From positions 7,515,581 to 7,579,580 of the forward strand of contig JAKSZT010054324.1 in NCBI GenBank assembly GCA_026826555.1: 64,000 bases of DNA. Reading direction: 5' to 3'. Origin of the DNA: Tolypeutes matacus (Eukaryota; Chordata; Mammalia; Cingulata; Chlamyphoridae). The stretch's first letter is position 1. Each line of letters starts with the position of its first letter. Shown piece by piece: positions 21,031 through 33,494 of this stretch. A model generated the notes under the pieces. The model saw only the letters and a list, made by a program, of their open reading frames with translations. It was not told where the DNA came from and searched no databases. Position numbers and translations under genes: made by a program.

Positions 21031-22099
21031 ATATTTTTTTTATTAGAGAAGTTGTGAGCTTACAAAACAATCATGCATCATGTGCAGAATTCCCTTACAT
21101 CACCCCTCCACCAATACCTTACACTGTCGTGGAACCTTTGTACAGATTATGAAAGGCCATCATCAGTCAAGGACCACTAACTGTGGTCCTTAGCTTATAT
21201 TTGGTATATTTTTCCATATACCCCATATTATTAACACCATGTATTAGTATTGTACATTTGTTATAGTTCATGAGAGATCACTTTCATATTTCTACTGTTA
21301 ACCACAGTCCTTCTTCCACCACGTGGTTACTGTGTTATACAGTCCCATGCCTTGTACAATCCATCCAAAGTGTATACTCGGTGGCTCTCACTTTCACCAC
21401 AGAATTGTGCAGTCATTGCTTCAGTAAATTTTTTAATGTTTTCTTTAGTTCAATAGAAAAAACACCCTCCTATTAAGGACCCTTAGCACTGATATAGTAT
21501 CTTCTTTGACATTGATGCAAGCATATTACAATATTGCTGTTGACTATAGTCCATAAGTTATATTAATTGTATTTTTCCCATGCATCACCATATTCTTACC
21601 ACTTTGTGATAGTGATGTAAATTTGTTCTAGTTCATAGAAGAGCATTCTTGTATTTGTACTATTAACCACAACATCCACCTCCAGGTTCACTACGCAACT
21701 CAGTCCCTAGATCATCTATACCTTTCTTTCAATTGACATTTATGTCCCTAAACTTCCACTTTCAGCCACAATCCCATTTATAAACCAGCCATATTAGTTA
21801 TACTCACTATAATGTGTTACCATCAACTAACTCCATTTTCACACTTTTACAGTCAAGCTAATTAAAAGTTCTACATACAATAAGCATCAGTACCCCTCCT
21901 ATCTCCTAGTAACTTATACTCTAGGTTTTCTCTCCATGTGTTCTTCGTATTTAGTTCTTATTAGTGAAACCATACAGTATTTGTCCTTTTGTGTCTGGCT
22001 TATTTCACTTAGTATAATGTCCTCAAGGTTCATCCATATTATCATATATACATAACATTTCTTCTTAAAGCACCATAGTATTCCGCCATACATTTATAC

Positions 22100-24312
22100 C
22101 ACATTTTGTTATCCATTCACCCATTCATCGGTTGATGGACATGAGTTGTTTCCACCTCTTGGCAATGGTGAATAATGCTGCTTTGAACATCGGTGTGCAA
22201 ATGTCTGTTTGCTTCACTGTTTTCAGTTCTTCTCAATATATGCCTAGTAGAGGGATTGCCAGATCATATGGCAGTTCTGTATTTAGCCTCTTGAGGAACT
22301 GCCACACTGTCTTCCACAGAGGCTGTACCATTCTACATTCCCACCAACAGTGAAGGAGTGTTCCTATTTCTCCATATCCTCTCCAGCACTTGTGGTTTTC
22401 TGCTTTTTAATTATGTCCATTCTATGAGGTGTGAAATGGTATCTTATTGTAGTTTTGATTTGCATTTCCCTAATAGCTAGTAATACTGAACATTTTTTCT
22501 TGTGCTTTTTTGCAGTTTTTTACTTTTTGGAAAAATGTCTATTTAAGTCTTTTGCCCATTTTTTAGTAGGATTTCCTGCTCTTTTATTGTTGAGTTGTAT
22601 GATCTCTTTATATAGCATGGAAATCAAACCCTTATCAGATATGGGGTTTACAAATATTTTCTCCTATTGAGTGAGCTGCCTTTTCACCTTCTTGACAAAG
22701 TACTTTGAAGCACAAAAGTGTTTAAGTTTGAGGAGGTCCCATTTATCCATTTTTTTCTTTCATTGTTCATGCTCTCAGTGTAAGGTTTAAGAAACCACCA
22801 CCTACCAGCTGGTCTTGAAGATGTTTCCCCACAATTTCTTCTAGGAGTTTTATGGTTCTAGTTTTTATATTGAGGTCTTTGATCCATTTAGAGTTACTTT
22901 TTAAAATAAGGTGTGAGATAAGAATTCCTCTTTCTTTCTTTTGGATTATGGATCTTCAGTTCTCCCTGTACCATTTGTTAAATAGACTATTCTGTCCCAT
23001 TTGTGTGGGCTTGACAGCCTTGTCAAAAATCACTTGACTTTAGATGTAAGGGTCTATTTCTGAGCCATCAAATCTGTTCCATTGGTCTATATGTCTTATT
23101 TTATGCCAGTACCATGTGGTTTTTACCACTGTAGCTAGGCAATGATTTAAAGTCGGGACATAAGAATCCTTCAGCTTTGTTTTTCCTTTTAAGATGTTTC
23201 TGGCTATTCAGAGCCCCTTACCCTTCCAAATAAATATGATAATTGACTTTTACATTTCTTTAAACACTGTTGGAATTTTGATCACAATTGAATTGAATCT
23301 GCAAATGAATTTGTATAGAATTGATATTTTAATGATATTTTGTCTTCCAATCCATGAACAAGAAACATCCTTGAATTTATTTAGGTCTTCTTTGATTTGT
23401 TTTAGCAATGCATTGTAGTTTTCTCAATACAAGTGCTTTACGTCCTTGGTTAAGTTTATTCCTAAATATTTGATTCTATTAGTCGCTATTATAAATGGAA
23501 TTTTTCCCTGACTTCTTCCTCAGATGGTTCATTACCAGTGTATAGAAACACAACTGATTTTTGCATATTAATCTTGTATCCTGCCACCCTGCTGAACTCA
23601 TTTATTAGCTTTAGTATCTTTGTTGTAGATTTTTTGGGGACTTTGTAGGTATAGGTTTGTATCATCTGTGAACAGCGAAAGTTTTACTTCTTCCTTTCTG
23701 ATTTGGGCACCTTTTATTTCTTTTTCTTGCCTGATTGCTCTAGCTAGAATCTCTAGTACTATATTGAACAACAGTGGTGACAGTGAACATCCTTATTTTA
23801 TTCCAGATCTCAATGGGAAAGCTTTCATTTTTCACCTACTTCGTAGAATTCACCTCTGAAGCCATCTGGTCCAAGGGTTTTCATTTTGGAGAGAGTTTTC
23901 ATGCTCTTTCAATCTCTTTACTTGTGATTGGTTTATTGAGGTCTTCTATGTCTTCTAGGGTCAGTGTAGGTTGTTCGTATGTTACTAGGAGTTTTTCCAT
24001 TTCATCTACTTTGTCTAGTTTGTTGGCATATAATTGTTCATTGTATCCTCTTATAATCTCTTTTATTTCTGTTTTAACTATTTACTAATGTCCCTGTTTT
24101 CATTTCTGATTTTATTTGCATTTTCTCTTTTTTTCTTTGTCACTCTTGCTAAGGGTTTTCCAATTTTGTTAATCTTCTCAAAGACCCAACTTTTACTTTT
24201 TTAATTCTCTCTATTGTTTTCTTTTGCTCTCAATTTAGTTTATTTCTGCTCTGATCTTTGTTATGTCATTCTTTCTGCTTGCTTTGGGAATAGTTTGCTA
24301 TTCTTTTTTCTA
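22100..24312 (-). pseudogene. L1 ORF2 remnant (RT and C-terminal part)
   Basis: Antisense L1 ORF2 landmarks occur in the right order, for example TCCTGCCACCCTGCTGAACT (about 23579), GCTCTAGCTAGAATCTCTAG (about 23737), CAACAGTGGTGACAGTGAAC (about 23769) and TCTCAAAGACCCAACTTTTA (about 24176). They correspond to the RT core and its leading linker. Only short frames survive on the coding strand. The N-terminal endonuclease is absent because the element is fused to its 5' UTR at about 24312. Confidence 0.88.
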
Positions 24313-24322
24313 GTCCAACAGT

Positions 24323-24743
24323 CTAGTCCATGTGGGCCAAAATCGGCTGCAGTTGCCTAGAGAGGGTGATGGAGCACTATACCTCTTGCCTTGTCAGGGG
24401 TGGGGATGGAGCCACAGGAGTGCCCAACAATCTAGTCTGTGCAGGCTGAAAAGTTGCCCAGAGAGGCTGAGGAAACACCATTTCCCTTCCTCTCCTATTG
24501 GGGGTAGGAACGGAAATGCAGGTATCTAATAATCCAGTCTGTGTGGGCTGATGGTGCCTGCAGTTACCTGGAGAGGCTGGGGAAACACCGTTCCCCCTCC
24601 TATTCTAATGGAGGTGAGGATGGAACCACAGGCATCCAACATTCTAGTCCATATGGGCCAAAAGTGACTACAGTTGTCCAGAGAGGCTGTTGCATATTCC
24701 CCCAGTTACCTCCCTGCTGGAGGCAGGGCTGGAGCCTAGGCTA
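24323..24743 (-). repeat. L1 5' UTR monomers, about 4 tandem copies
   Basis: The CTAGTCYRTRYRGGCY motif (the third copy starts CCAGTC) begins at 24323, 24432, 24534 and 24644, giving spacings of 109, 102 and 110 bases. Each unit continues with a CAGTTGCC(Y)AGAGAGG block (shorter in copy 2), a C/T-rich stretch and GG(A/G)ATGGA or similar. Monomeric L1 promoters are known from rodents. Confidence 0.8.
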
Positions 24744-25255
24744 GGGCAGCAATCCAAATTGGGTGGAAAGAAGCTGGTCCCTACCATCACTTTGATTTTC
24801 AATCAGCCTCTCATGTCAGAGGTGGAGTTAAAATTGAGGCTACTGGCCTCTTTCTGACTTGGACAGGTTCAGACTTTAGCTATTCTTAGGATTGGACTTT
24901 AGCCAGCTGAATTTACTAATTAGTAGCTGAAGTCAGTGCCTGACCATCTCTTCCTCCCCTGTATTTGGAAAATGGAGCTTCCAGCTCCATCCATGAAATA
25001 GCTCCAGAGATGTCTTGTACCTTCAGCGAGGCTTGGCCACCAGCCTCTGTGGCCTAGAGTACTCTACTCATGAATCTTCACTGCAGATGGGAAGTCTCCT
25101 CCTTCCATTCTTCCAAAGATGTTGCAGGATGCTCTTGTGATTACCTGGGCCCCCCAAACAGGTGATTTAGATAGCTCTGGGTGATTACTAACTGCCCTGT
25201 AGGATGAGCTGATGCTTGGAGCTCCTTATTCTGCCACCATCTTGCCCCTCCTCCC

Positions 25256-25859
25256 TGTTCCATTAACTTTTGATAGAATCTTCTTTGTTTCTCTCATTGC
25301 TTCCTTCATGCCTCCTCCATCTCTTGCCAAATCCATTGGCAGAGCCAGAGCTTTTAGTGTATAGCCTGATAAATTTTACTTATGTTGTCAGGAGACTTTT
25401 AAGTCTTCCATGCTTTGTATGCAAATTATTTAAATGGCAATACAAAGTCCTTTACAATGAAGTGCAATATGGGTGGTCCAGGTTATTTAGGTATTTTACC
25501 AGTTCTGTGACCCGAGATATCAATAAAGGTAAGAGAGATGGGGAACCATTATTGAAGGCAGTAGGGTGTGATCTGTGTCTTGAGAGATGCAGTATACTGA
25601 GATGGTCAGAGGGGGGTGAAGGTGTGGAATCATCGTGAAAAGAATATATGCAAAATGAGTCTTGTGTAGTCAGATGACAGAGAAGTGAGAAGGCTATATG
25701 GAGAAAATGATTTTTTGGAGTAAAATGGTGGACAACTTAGAAAGGTAGTTCAAAACCAGATGGTTGCTTTTGAGCCTCAGGCTGTCTGTTTCCCCAAAGT
25801 TGTAGCTTACACTTTTCCTGCGTATACTTCCTGCTCTCTCTTTCAGTAACCTTTCTATC
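25256..25859. other. No gene recognised
   Basis: A 122-residue frame at 25270-25638 begins directly outside the L1. It has a hydrophobic start but no motif or family resemblance, so I do not call it. Confidence 0.45.
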
Positions 25860-26960
25860 TGGTATCAGCCCACATAGCTCTATCAAAATTGCTTTCAAAG
25901 ACTACTAGAAACTCCTTCATCTACAAATCTAATAGTTCAGTGATTGATATACCACATCCTCCTTTATATCTTTGTGGCATTTGATACAATTGGCCATCTC
26001 CTTCTAGTTTCTGCTTACTCCCTATATGCTGTGGCATTGTATTCTCACATTCTTTTTCCCAACCCTCATATAATACTTCCCTCTCTTCAGTGAGTTTGTC
26101 TGGAGGGTCTGTCAGGTTTCTGCACTTGACCCTTGTCTCTCTCCATTAGCAGTACTATTCACTTCTACCATCTACCTCATGTCATTGACTTCTGGATCTA
26201 CAGCTTTGATTTCCTTCCCAAGTTCCAGGTCTACTTTGCATCACCAATAGTTGGCTGAACATTTTGATCTGAATGATCAACGAAAACCTTTTATACTTAC
26301 CATGTGCCAAACTTATCATATTATCCCTTCTACACTAGGCCTCTTCCTCTTTTCTCTGTCTGCCTTATTCTGCATTTTCCTTTATCAGTTAGATTCAAAC
26401 CCTCATTATAGCTTTTGATTTCAAGCCCTGACTCGTCTTCATATCCAGTCAGTCACTAGGTTCTATCCATTTTCTACCTGAATTATTCCCCAGCTTTTCA
26501 CCCCACCTTTACATTTTCAGTGTAGGGTCCCCTTATGTCTTATTTGTATTGAGGCAAAGGTCTCCTAAATATCATCTAATACTTACCCATTTCAATCATC
26601 TTTCACAATAATGCCAGAGTAGGAGAGGTCAGATAATTTTATCCTCTTCACAGAACCCTTCAATGAATCTTCATTATTGGTGAAATAAGGCCTAATGCTT
26701 CTATCTGGCTTGGCCTTTCAGGATCATCCACACCTACTGATAATCTGGCAATGTTACCTTTCTTAGTTTTCCTCAAACCTGACTTTCTTTGCCCCTCTTC
26801 TTGTTTCTTTTGAACTCTTGACATCTTATCTTTCACACAAGACTCAGTTTAATTTATTCCTATGTCATAAAGTCTTTTCCTATATATCACCACTTCCCTC
26901 TCTAGTATCTTTCCTCTCTAGTATCTACTATATTTTGCCTGAAATTGCTCTCATTCATGG
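25860..26960 (+). mobile_element. L2/CR1-clade LINE relic with RT remnant
   Basis: TTTGTGGCATTTGATACAAT then TGGCCATCTCC is the decayed 'AFDTVDHSLL' segment of the L2 reverse transcriptase. About 500 bases later CATATCCAGTCAGTCACTAG and the TTCAATGAATCTTCATTATT segment fall in L2 order. All frames are broken. It is one of the longer L2 relics in the window. Confidence 0.75.
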
Positions 26961-27109
26961 ATAAGACCCTGGCTTAATTGTGTATCAATCCCTTCCTCTT
27001 AATAAGCTGGTGGGCATTTACTATTTAAGGTAATAGATATCCACTACATCAGAGTGTGGGCATTGTAGCTGGCAAAACATGCCTTTGAGGCCAGAATACA
27101 TAGTCAAAG

Positions 27110-27260
27110 CATGGCTTCTATTAACCACTGTATCTTAAGTTACTGAACCTCCTGAGCATCTGTAAAAGAGGGATAATAATATTTATACCTCCCATCTCAG
27201 TGGGTTTCTCTGAATCAATGAATTAATATATGTGGAAGAACTTTGCAAACAACAAGGTTC
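27110..27260 (+). mobile_element. MIR SINE relic
   Basis: ATCTGTAAAAGAGGGATAAT and ATGTGGAAGAACTTTGCAAA mark the centre and 3' part. Confidence 0.72.
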
Positions 27261-27699
27261 TATGTTTCTTTTCCTTTTCAAATTGTTAGTAGTTATATTT
27301 TTCTTCCAAAACTGTCTCTACCAGCCTGTATTTCTGGGAGATGAATGTTACTCATTAAATCTGTTTTAGAGATGAGACTATGAGAAAAGGAAGAATTGAT
27401 TCTTACATTTTTCTAAGGAGTCCTCTCTCTCTTGAAAGGATTCACCCATTAAGGAAGGAGGTCTGGATTACTTAGAACCGTTGAGGCAGGCCCAGAAATC
27501 CCCAACTGCCCGGTATCCTTTTCAAACCCAGGCAGACTCTTGGAGCATTTAATCAGGAAGGTTGGACAGATCTTCCCTGGGTCTCTGGGGAAAAGGTCTA
27601 GGGAAGGCCTTCATTCTTTCTAAATATCCCCTCATCCCCTGCCCACAAGAGGGGCTTCTACACAAAGGCAGTCCATAGTAATGGAAAAACTTGCAATGG

Positions 27700-27840
27700 C
27701 CATTGAAGTCCTTGGCTTGAATATCTCCTTACTCTTTTTCTTTAGATAAGTTACCTAACATTTTTAACATATGAAAATGAGGTAATATCTGCCTTGCATA
27801 ATTGTTTGGTTTAAATGAGGTCATGCAAGTTAGATCTCCT
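27700..27840 (+). mobile_element. MIR SINE relic
   Basis: AGATAAGTTACCTAACATTT, ATGAAAATGAGGTAATATCT and GGTTTAAATGAGGTCATGCA. The 5' head is faint. Confidence 0.68.
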
Positions 27841-29017
27841 AGCTGTAGGAGCAGTAGGCATAGCATTGGCTCTCTGTTGTAAGTTTCCTCTTTCTTTCCC
27901 TTCCTCCCATCCTCCTGTACCTGGCTTCCTAAGATGGAATTCACATTTTTGTCTGGGGTCTAGAGAGGCTTCCTGCAAGGTGAGTGTTGATGAGAGCAGA
28001 ACCACATCCCTCCATCTGACTCAGGGTCTCCCAAGTCTCCAGGGGTTATAACTCTCAATATAGCTTATGGATGAATGAGGAAATGAAACTGCTCAGCAGC
28101 TCCTAGTGGCTTCACAAAAGCCATTATTGGCAGGGAGCCCACAGTTAGAGAGCATAGAGACAAGAATAGTATTCAAGGCTAGTTCAGGGCTCTTTTACAA
28201 ATTCTGCTGCCAATGCACATGTGGGCACAATTGGGGATTAACTCTTCCCTGCTTTATTAGAGCATGAGCTGAAAATTAGTTACCCATACTTGGTAAATTC
28301 GCATAGTAAGCCCATTTTATGAACAATACCTTTGGTTATCAACTCCAAATTCGAACTCTCAGTTGTAGGCTTTTCAAGTTGTTGACCTGGCTGTCCTGGT
28401 GTAGCCACTCAAGTGGATTTGTATAAATCACCACCAAACTGAGACTTGGGTCTCTTAAAAAAGTGTACTTTATTTCAGCAGACACTAGGTTAGTTACATT
28501 TCTGGTTACTTTTGGGGATGATTACTGCCTTGCCATGCATTCCCCAAACACTTAGCTCTGTTATAGCTGATTGTACAGACCTAAGATATCAGATTGTATT
28601 TGGTCCATTTCAGTGCCTAATTCATTAGCCTGTCCTTGACAAAAAAGTGGAAGAAATTGTTCCCTCACCCTGATGACTAGTGGCAGTTGATATAGGTCAC
28701 TGGCATTTTATCTAGTCTAGTCTGGACAGCTTAGACTAATACTTGCTTTCTGTGGGCCAACAGGAATAGAGTCTGAGTATTAGCAACAGAAGTCCCTCCT
28801 TGGACCTTATGGTCAAATGTGAACTAGAAGTACATGCACAGAAGATTGAGAAAAGTATGTTAGCTGATTCCTCTTAAAGAAGCTCAAGGAACATAGGGCA
28901 ACACTGAGATTGAGAAAGTTTAGAGGGCAGGATGTAGAGCTTAACAGACAACTTAATGGACACCAAGAGACATGAAAACAAGAAGAATGATTCACTAATG
29001 GCATTATAATTAAAAAC
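27841..29017. other. No gene or repeat recognised
   Basis: Unique-looking. A pyrimidine tract ending in AAG at 27931 and a GTGAGT at 27979 mimic an exon edge pair, but the 47 bases between them carry no supporting frame. Confidence 0.45.
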
Positions 29018-29170
29018 AAAAAGCCAGCACTATGCTAAATCCTTAATATGCGTTATCTCTTTTAATCCTCAAAACAACCTTGTGAGGTAGTAGGCATTAC
29101 AATCCCCATTTTACAGGTGAGAAAACTGAAGCTCAGAGAGGCTAAGTCACACGTCCAATGTCAACCAGCA
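29018..29170 (-). mobile_element. MIR SINE relic
   Basis: One of the best preserved: AACAACCTTGTGAGGTAGTA, CCCCATTTTACAGGTGAGAA and GCTCAGAGAGGCTAAGTCAC. Confidence 0.9.
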
Positions 29171-29384
29171 ATAAATTCAAGAGTTCATTGAGGTGATAAA
29201 ATTAATAATTATTTTTACCAGTTAAAAAATATAAGGAAGGATATATTTTGCTTAATTGTCACTTCTTAGGATCAACAAAAACTGGTTACTTTGATTTAGG
29301 ACCCACTGCTCAAAAAAAGCACCCTAGCTCCCGACCCCTTTAGACTGTGAGTGATCTAAGGGGTAGGTAGGGATTGGGTCCTTT

Positions 29385-29465
29385 CCATCTGGCCTTCCCT
29401 CACACCTGGCACGTGGTCTGTACTATAATAGCTGCTCAGTAAGTATTTGTTGGATGAAAAAATCT
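29385..29465 (+). mobile_element. L2 LINE 3' tip
   Basis: CACACCTGGCACGTGGTCTG and CTCAGTAAGTATTTGTTGGA. Confidence 0.78.
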
Positions 29466-30689
29466 AAGTACTCAGAGTAAATATTTTATGGTAAATGAAT
29501 TCTGGTTTATTTTATTGCAGATGAGAAAAACAGGAATTTAGAACGGAGTATTAGGAAACGGAAATTTCTCCTTGACTTTTAGGGAAAGATATGGACCTAT
29601 AGATGCCCATACAGAAAAGGTCATTGAGTTTTTTTAGTGGATTTTGATAGAAATATGTTTAAACGACATTTACATTGTAACATCTGTGATCTGACCTTTG
29701 CCACTCTTCACATACTAACACCTTCTGTAAGGGAATGTTGGCATATGGCACTCAGTCATCCATTTAGTAGGCATGGTATGCTGGGTCTGTGGAAGATACC
29801 AGGAAGTTTAGGAGAGTGATGGTTCTCAGGATGTGTGCTAGATGTGTTTTCCTAAGTACTGTCTCAAAATGACACATCATTCATATCAGAAGGGGACCAG
29901 AAGAAAAATGTCCTTTTATGGGTTTGTATCAGTGTTCTGGGTTTGGGTTTTTAAATACTAACATAAACCTTGCCAGATTCTGAAAAGAGACTCGTGCAAA
30001 GGTTTTGGTTCAGCCACTTGTCGTTTGAGCATCTGCATCCTGTCTGTCATCTTGGTTTTAGAAATAGACATGGCAGCCTCAGGAATGGAATATTCAGAAA
30101 TCATTTTTTTGTGATAGAGTGTAACTTGATTCTCATTATCATTTCTGCCCAGGTGCCTCTACTGTGCTGAGGAGACAGAGTAGACAATATTCCAGTGTTT
30201 GGCACAGGATCTTGACATGAATCTATTTGCAGAAGGTTGGGATTAGAATACTCCATTATTACCAAGGGTTACAGGGCTTGAAGTCTCTATACTATTATTA
30301 GGGCATATCTTTTAGGACCAAGATCAGTTTCCTTGCTGAGAGGCCACAGGAGGAACTGCTCGTTTTCTTAATGGTCTTGAAATGAAATCTACTATGGTCT
30401 ATGTGTAGACATGCACCATACTACATAAAGAACCTTCTTTCAGTGTTAACTATATTTTGCACAGAATCTCTTTCTTTTCTCTTTAGCAGGTAACAGAGGT
30501 TTTAGCTTTGAGGTTAAAAATCCAGATTGGTTAGAGAAGATGTCTGGCTTATAGAAAAGCCTGCCCAACTCACACACTTTTACTTTCTGGCTTCATAATG
30601 GGGTTATAAATGTCTGTCTTTAAAGCATTATGGTGAAAATTTCCTGCTATTCAATGCATTTATATTCTAGAACCAGCTAAATTGTGAGG
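29466..30689. other. No gene or repeat recognised
   Basis: Unique-looking sequence. Confidence 0.45.
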
Positions 30690-30800
30690 TCTGGAAGGGT
30701 GGCAACTTATCTTTTATTGCCTATGTAATTTCCCCCACAGCACCTATTACAGCATTCTGAATACGTAGAAGTGCTCGATAAATATGTTGACTGACTGATC
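30690..30800 (+). mobile_element. L2 LINE 3' tip
   Basis: GGTGGCAACTTATCTTTTAT, CCCACAGCACCTATTACAGC and AAGTGCTCGATAAATATGTT. Confidence 0.75.
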
Positions 30801-31034
30801 AGATATCCAGGTATTCCAAATGTGTTTGGAAACACATTTTGAATGGAGAAACAATATTAATATGACCTTTGTGCTGTAGTGAGTTACAGTCAGAATTTTA
30901 ACTATGGCTTAGAGTAGTTGTTTTGTTTTCTCCTGCCTTGCCTTGCTTCACCTTCCATACCTATTTAAGAGAATATATTTGAATTGATCCTGAAAGATTT
31001 CTTAGGGATGCAAAGGTTGCAGGATTAGTATGGC

Positions 31035-31215
31035 AAGATACAGTGAAAAGAACACAGGCGCCAGCTGGTTAGCTTCTTAACCTTTGAGTCTCGGTTCTGT
31101 CATTTGTAAAATGGAGACAATGGCATCTATCTTGCAGGTTAAGGGTTAGAATTTTGAAGAAGTTTTATGTTTGGCATAAAAGGAACTCAATAAATGGTAT
31201 AAATTATTTTGTCGT
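31035..31215 (+). mobile_element. MIR SINE relic
   Basis: GTCATTTGTAAAATGGAGAC with AAAAGGAACTCAATAAATGG at the end. The central deletion is small. Confidence 0.8.
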
Positions 31216-31919
31216 TTAAAAGCTTGGAATGAAATTTATAGCCAACTTTTGTTACTAAACTGAATTCTATGTTCCATTATTTCCAAACTGTTCAGGAATT
31301 CTAGATTTAGTTATTTAAAAAATTAAAAAGGGTACCATAAAAAAGCTCCAATTACCACCTTGAGAATGTCTTCCATAGAGTTTTGCAGCTGACAGGGATG
31401 GACCCACACTGTGCACTCCGGACTTCTTGGTAAACAGGTAATTCACACAGTGATTATCTATTTTTCTACAACCTTTCCCTTTAAGTGTTCTTAATTTTCT
31501 TTTGTGATAAACCTATTTCTTTTTGCCTTTTAATGAGTGCTTGGAAAGCAAGATATAAAAACCCCTGATAGTAAGTGTACGTGGGTGGATTTATGGGTGA
31601 ATTAGAAATGTGAAAGTCGTGTGAAATATTAGTTGAATCCTTAACCTACAGTTAGTACAAAACAATTGATGGGGAACAAAGGGCCTACCTGTTTGACATG
31701 CTTTATCCTATGAAGGGTAAGTATGAAAGCGCTGAGTATGATTACTCAGAATAAGAAAAACAAATTTCTCAAGCCTCATTTTCTTGATTACCAGTTTTCC
31801 GATTGATTTGACTTTGACACAGGATATTTCTACTTGGAGCGCATCTCAAAATATCTTGCACTAATATAGCCTTTCATTCAAGGAGATTTTAAAAGATTTG
31901 ATTCATCAGAAGGAAGTTT

Positions 31920-32165
31920 GTTGTAAGGGAAGAATATGGAATTTAGCAACAGGAAGACCTGAGTTTGAAATGGGGCTCACCATTTGTAACAATGTGATTT
32001 TAAGCAAGTTTCTCAATACAATGAACTTTGTTTCATCATCTATAAAAATAATTTTTTAAAAAAGAAAGCTTATAAGAATACCTCAAAAGTTGGTAAGGAG
32101 GAATAAATGGAATAATGCATATAATTCTCCTAGTGTAGCTTTTGTTATTTAGTAACTGTACATAA
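31920..32165 (+). mobile_element. MIR SINE relic
   Basis: The head GAAGACCTGAGTTTGAAATG, the core TTTTAAGCAAGTTTCTCAAT and TTTCATCATCTATAAAAATA are followed by a degenerate end. Confidence 0.75.
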
Positions 32166-33494
32166 AGTTAATCCCTCCTTCATTTTTCCACCTAATTTTT
32201 GAAGGAGTGCCAGACATCTGTGGTGTACTATTTAGAATGTGGTGGAGAACCTGATGACTAGAGGGTTCTAAATTATATAGTGGAGATACAGAAAGGAAAA
32301 ATCACAGGACCTCTGCGTGAGATGGAGAAATGTAGAGAATTATCTTTTGGAGTGGATTAATAGACAGTTGAACAATAGATTCACCAAAATAGTTGTTAAT
32401 TGCTTGCTAACCCGAAGGAAAATGATATTATACCTGTCTTGAACTGTTTTTCCCCTTAATGACTTGGATGAAGCAATGGAGAACTTATCTTTTGCGGGGA
32501 GGAACTTGTATATTTGGTGAGTGAGGATCTTAAATATCCATCTTAACTCCAGAGCTACAGACCAATGCCCAAAGAATGAAATTTCCCAGCAACAAATTTA
32601 CTGTCTGGTGTTGACATCAAGAATGGTTGTAGACTTATGCTCTGGGATGGTCAAAGCCCATTCAAAGCATTGTCCTGTTGCAGGTGCTATAATATGAGGG
32701 ATATTCATTAGGACAGAGTGCCCAGAGAAGGGCACCTAAGTTGAGAAAAGAGTGGAGGAGGATGGCTATAGAAGCGGTGCCAACTAAGGAAGAATTCAAG
32801 GACCTAAGTTGTTTAGCTAAGAGAATAGATGTCTTAAGTTTGTTGGTTTATTTAAAGAGCTGTCAGAGGCAAAGAGAGATAAGGAAATTATGGTTGCTCT
32901 AGAAAACAGTATTCGAACCAAAGAGTTTATAACACTGAGAGGTGAAATCCAGTTCAAATTATGAAAGAATTTTCTGATAATTAGAGAAATTCAAAAGATG
33001 AATGGGTCACTTCACTGAATAAAGAGCTTCTCATTGCTGGAAAAGTATCAAGCAGAGATTTCATGACACCATGAAAAGGAGGCTAAGCAGAGTCTTTTCC
33101 AATTTCTACTTTCTAAATTCCCTAAATTATTAAAAAAATATCAGAGCATTAAAACCAAAGAAACACATCCATATTTCAGCTAGCATTGGAAAATCAATTT
33201 GTTTCAGTTTATAACTGGTATTAGATCCCCTTCCAGAGAGGAGGCCCTGACATATTGTGGGGTTGAGTACATCATTCAGGATATGTACATTCTCTATTCT
33301 CTTGATTTACCTCTTCTTTGAACCACCCACAATCTCTAACTTACCAAATCACTGTCATCAATAGCACCTATCAGTGAATGAACAAACCTAAAAAATCTTG
33401 CTGTGCAATGTGTTCTTTTCTTGATTATCATATCATTCTACTTTCAATTTATACTTATATTTAGACGGAAAGAAAGGGTGGAGGGAGAATATTT
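32166..33494. other. No gene or repeat recognised
   Basis: Purine-rich, unique-looking sequence. Confidence 0.4.

Larger units (their letters stand above)
21031..25255 (-). mobile_element. Internally deleted L1 with intact 5' start
   Basis: On the minus strand the element starts at about 25255 with GGAGGGGCAAGATGGTGGCA, the usual L1 5' opening. A 5' UTR of about 0.9 kb is followed at about 24312 by ORF2 sequence from the linker before the reverse transcriptase. It then runs through the RT and C-terminal regions to about 22100, a 3' UTR of about 1 kb, and a short poly(A) (T run at 21034-21041). ORF1 and the ORF2 endonuclease part are missing. The remaining ORF2 is broken by many stops and indels, so it cannot move by itself. 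I found no clear TSD. Confidence 0.9.

Noticed and set aside
21031..24312. Several short plus-strand frames in the L1
   Set aside because: They are antisense to ORF2 and the 3' UTR and reflect only its composition.
25270..25638. 122-residue plus-strand frame next to the L1 5' end
   Set aside because: No family resemblance. The hydrophobic start alone is not evidence of a gene.
27932..27978. 47-base exon-like segment between a pyrimidine tract and GTGAGT
   Set aside because: Too short, has an in-frame stop and no support from neighbours.
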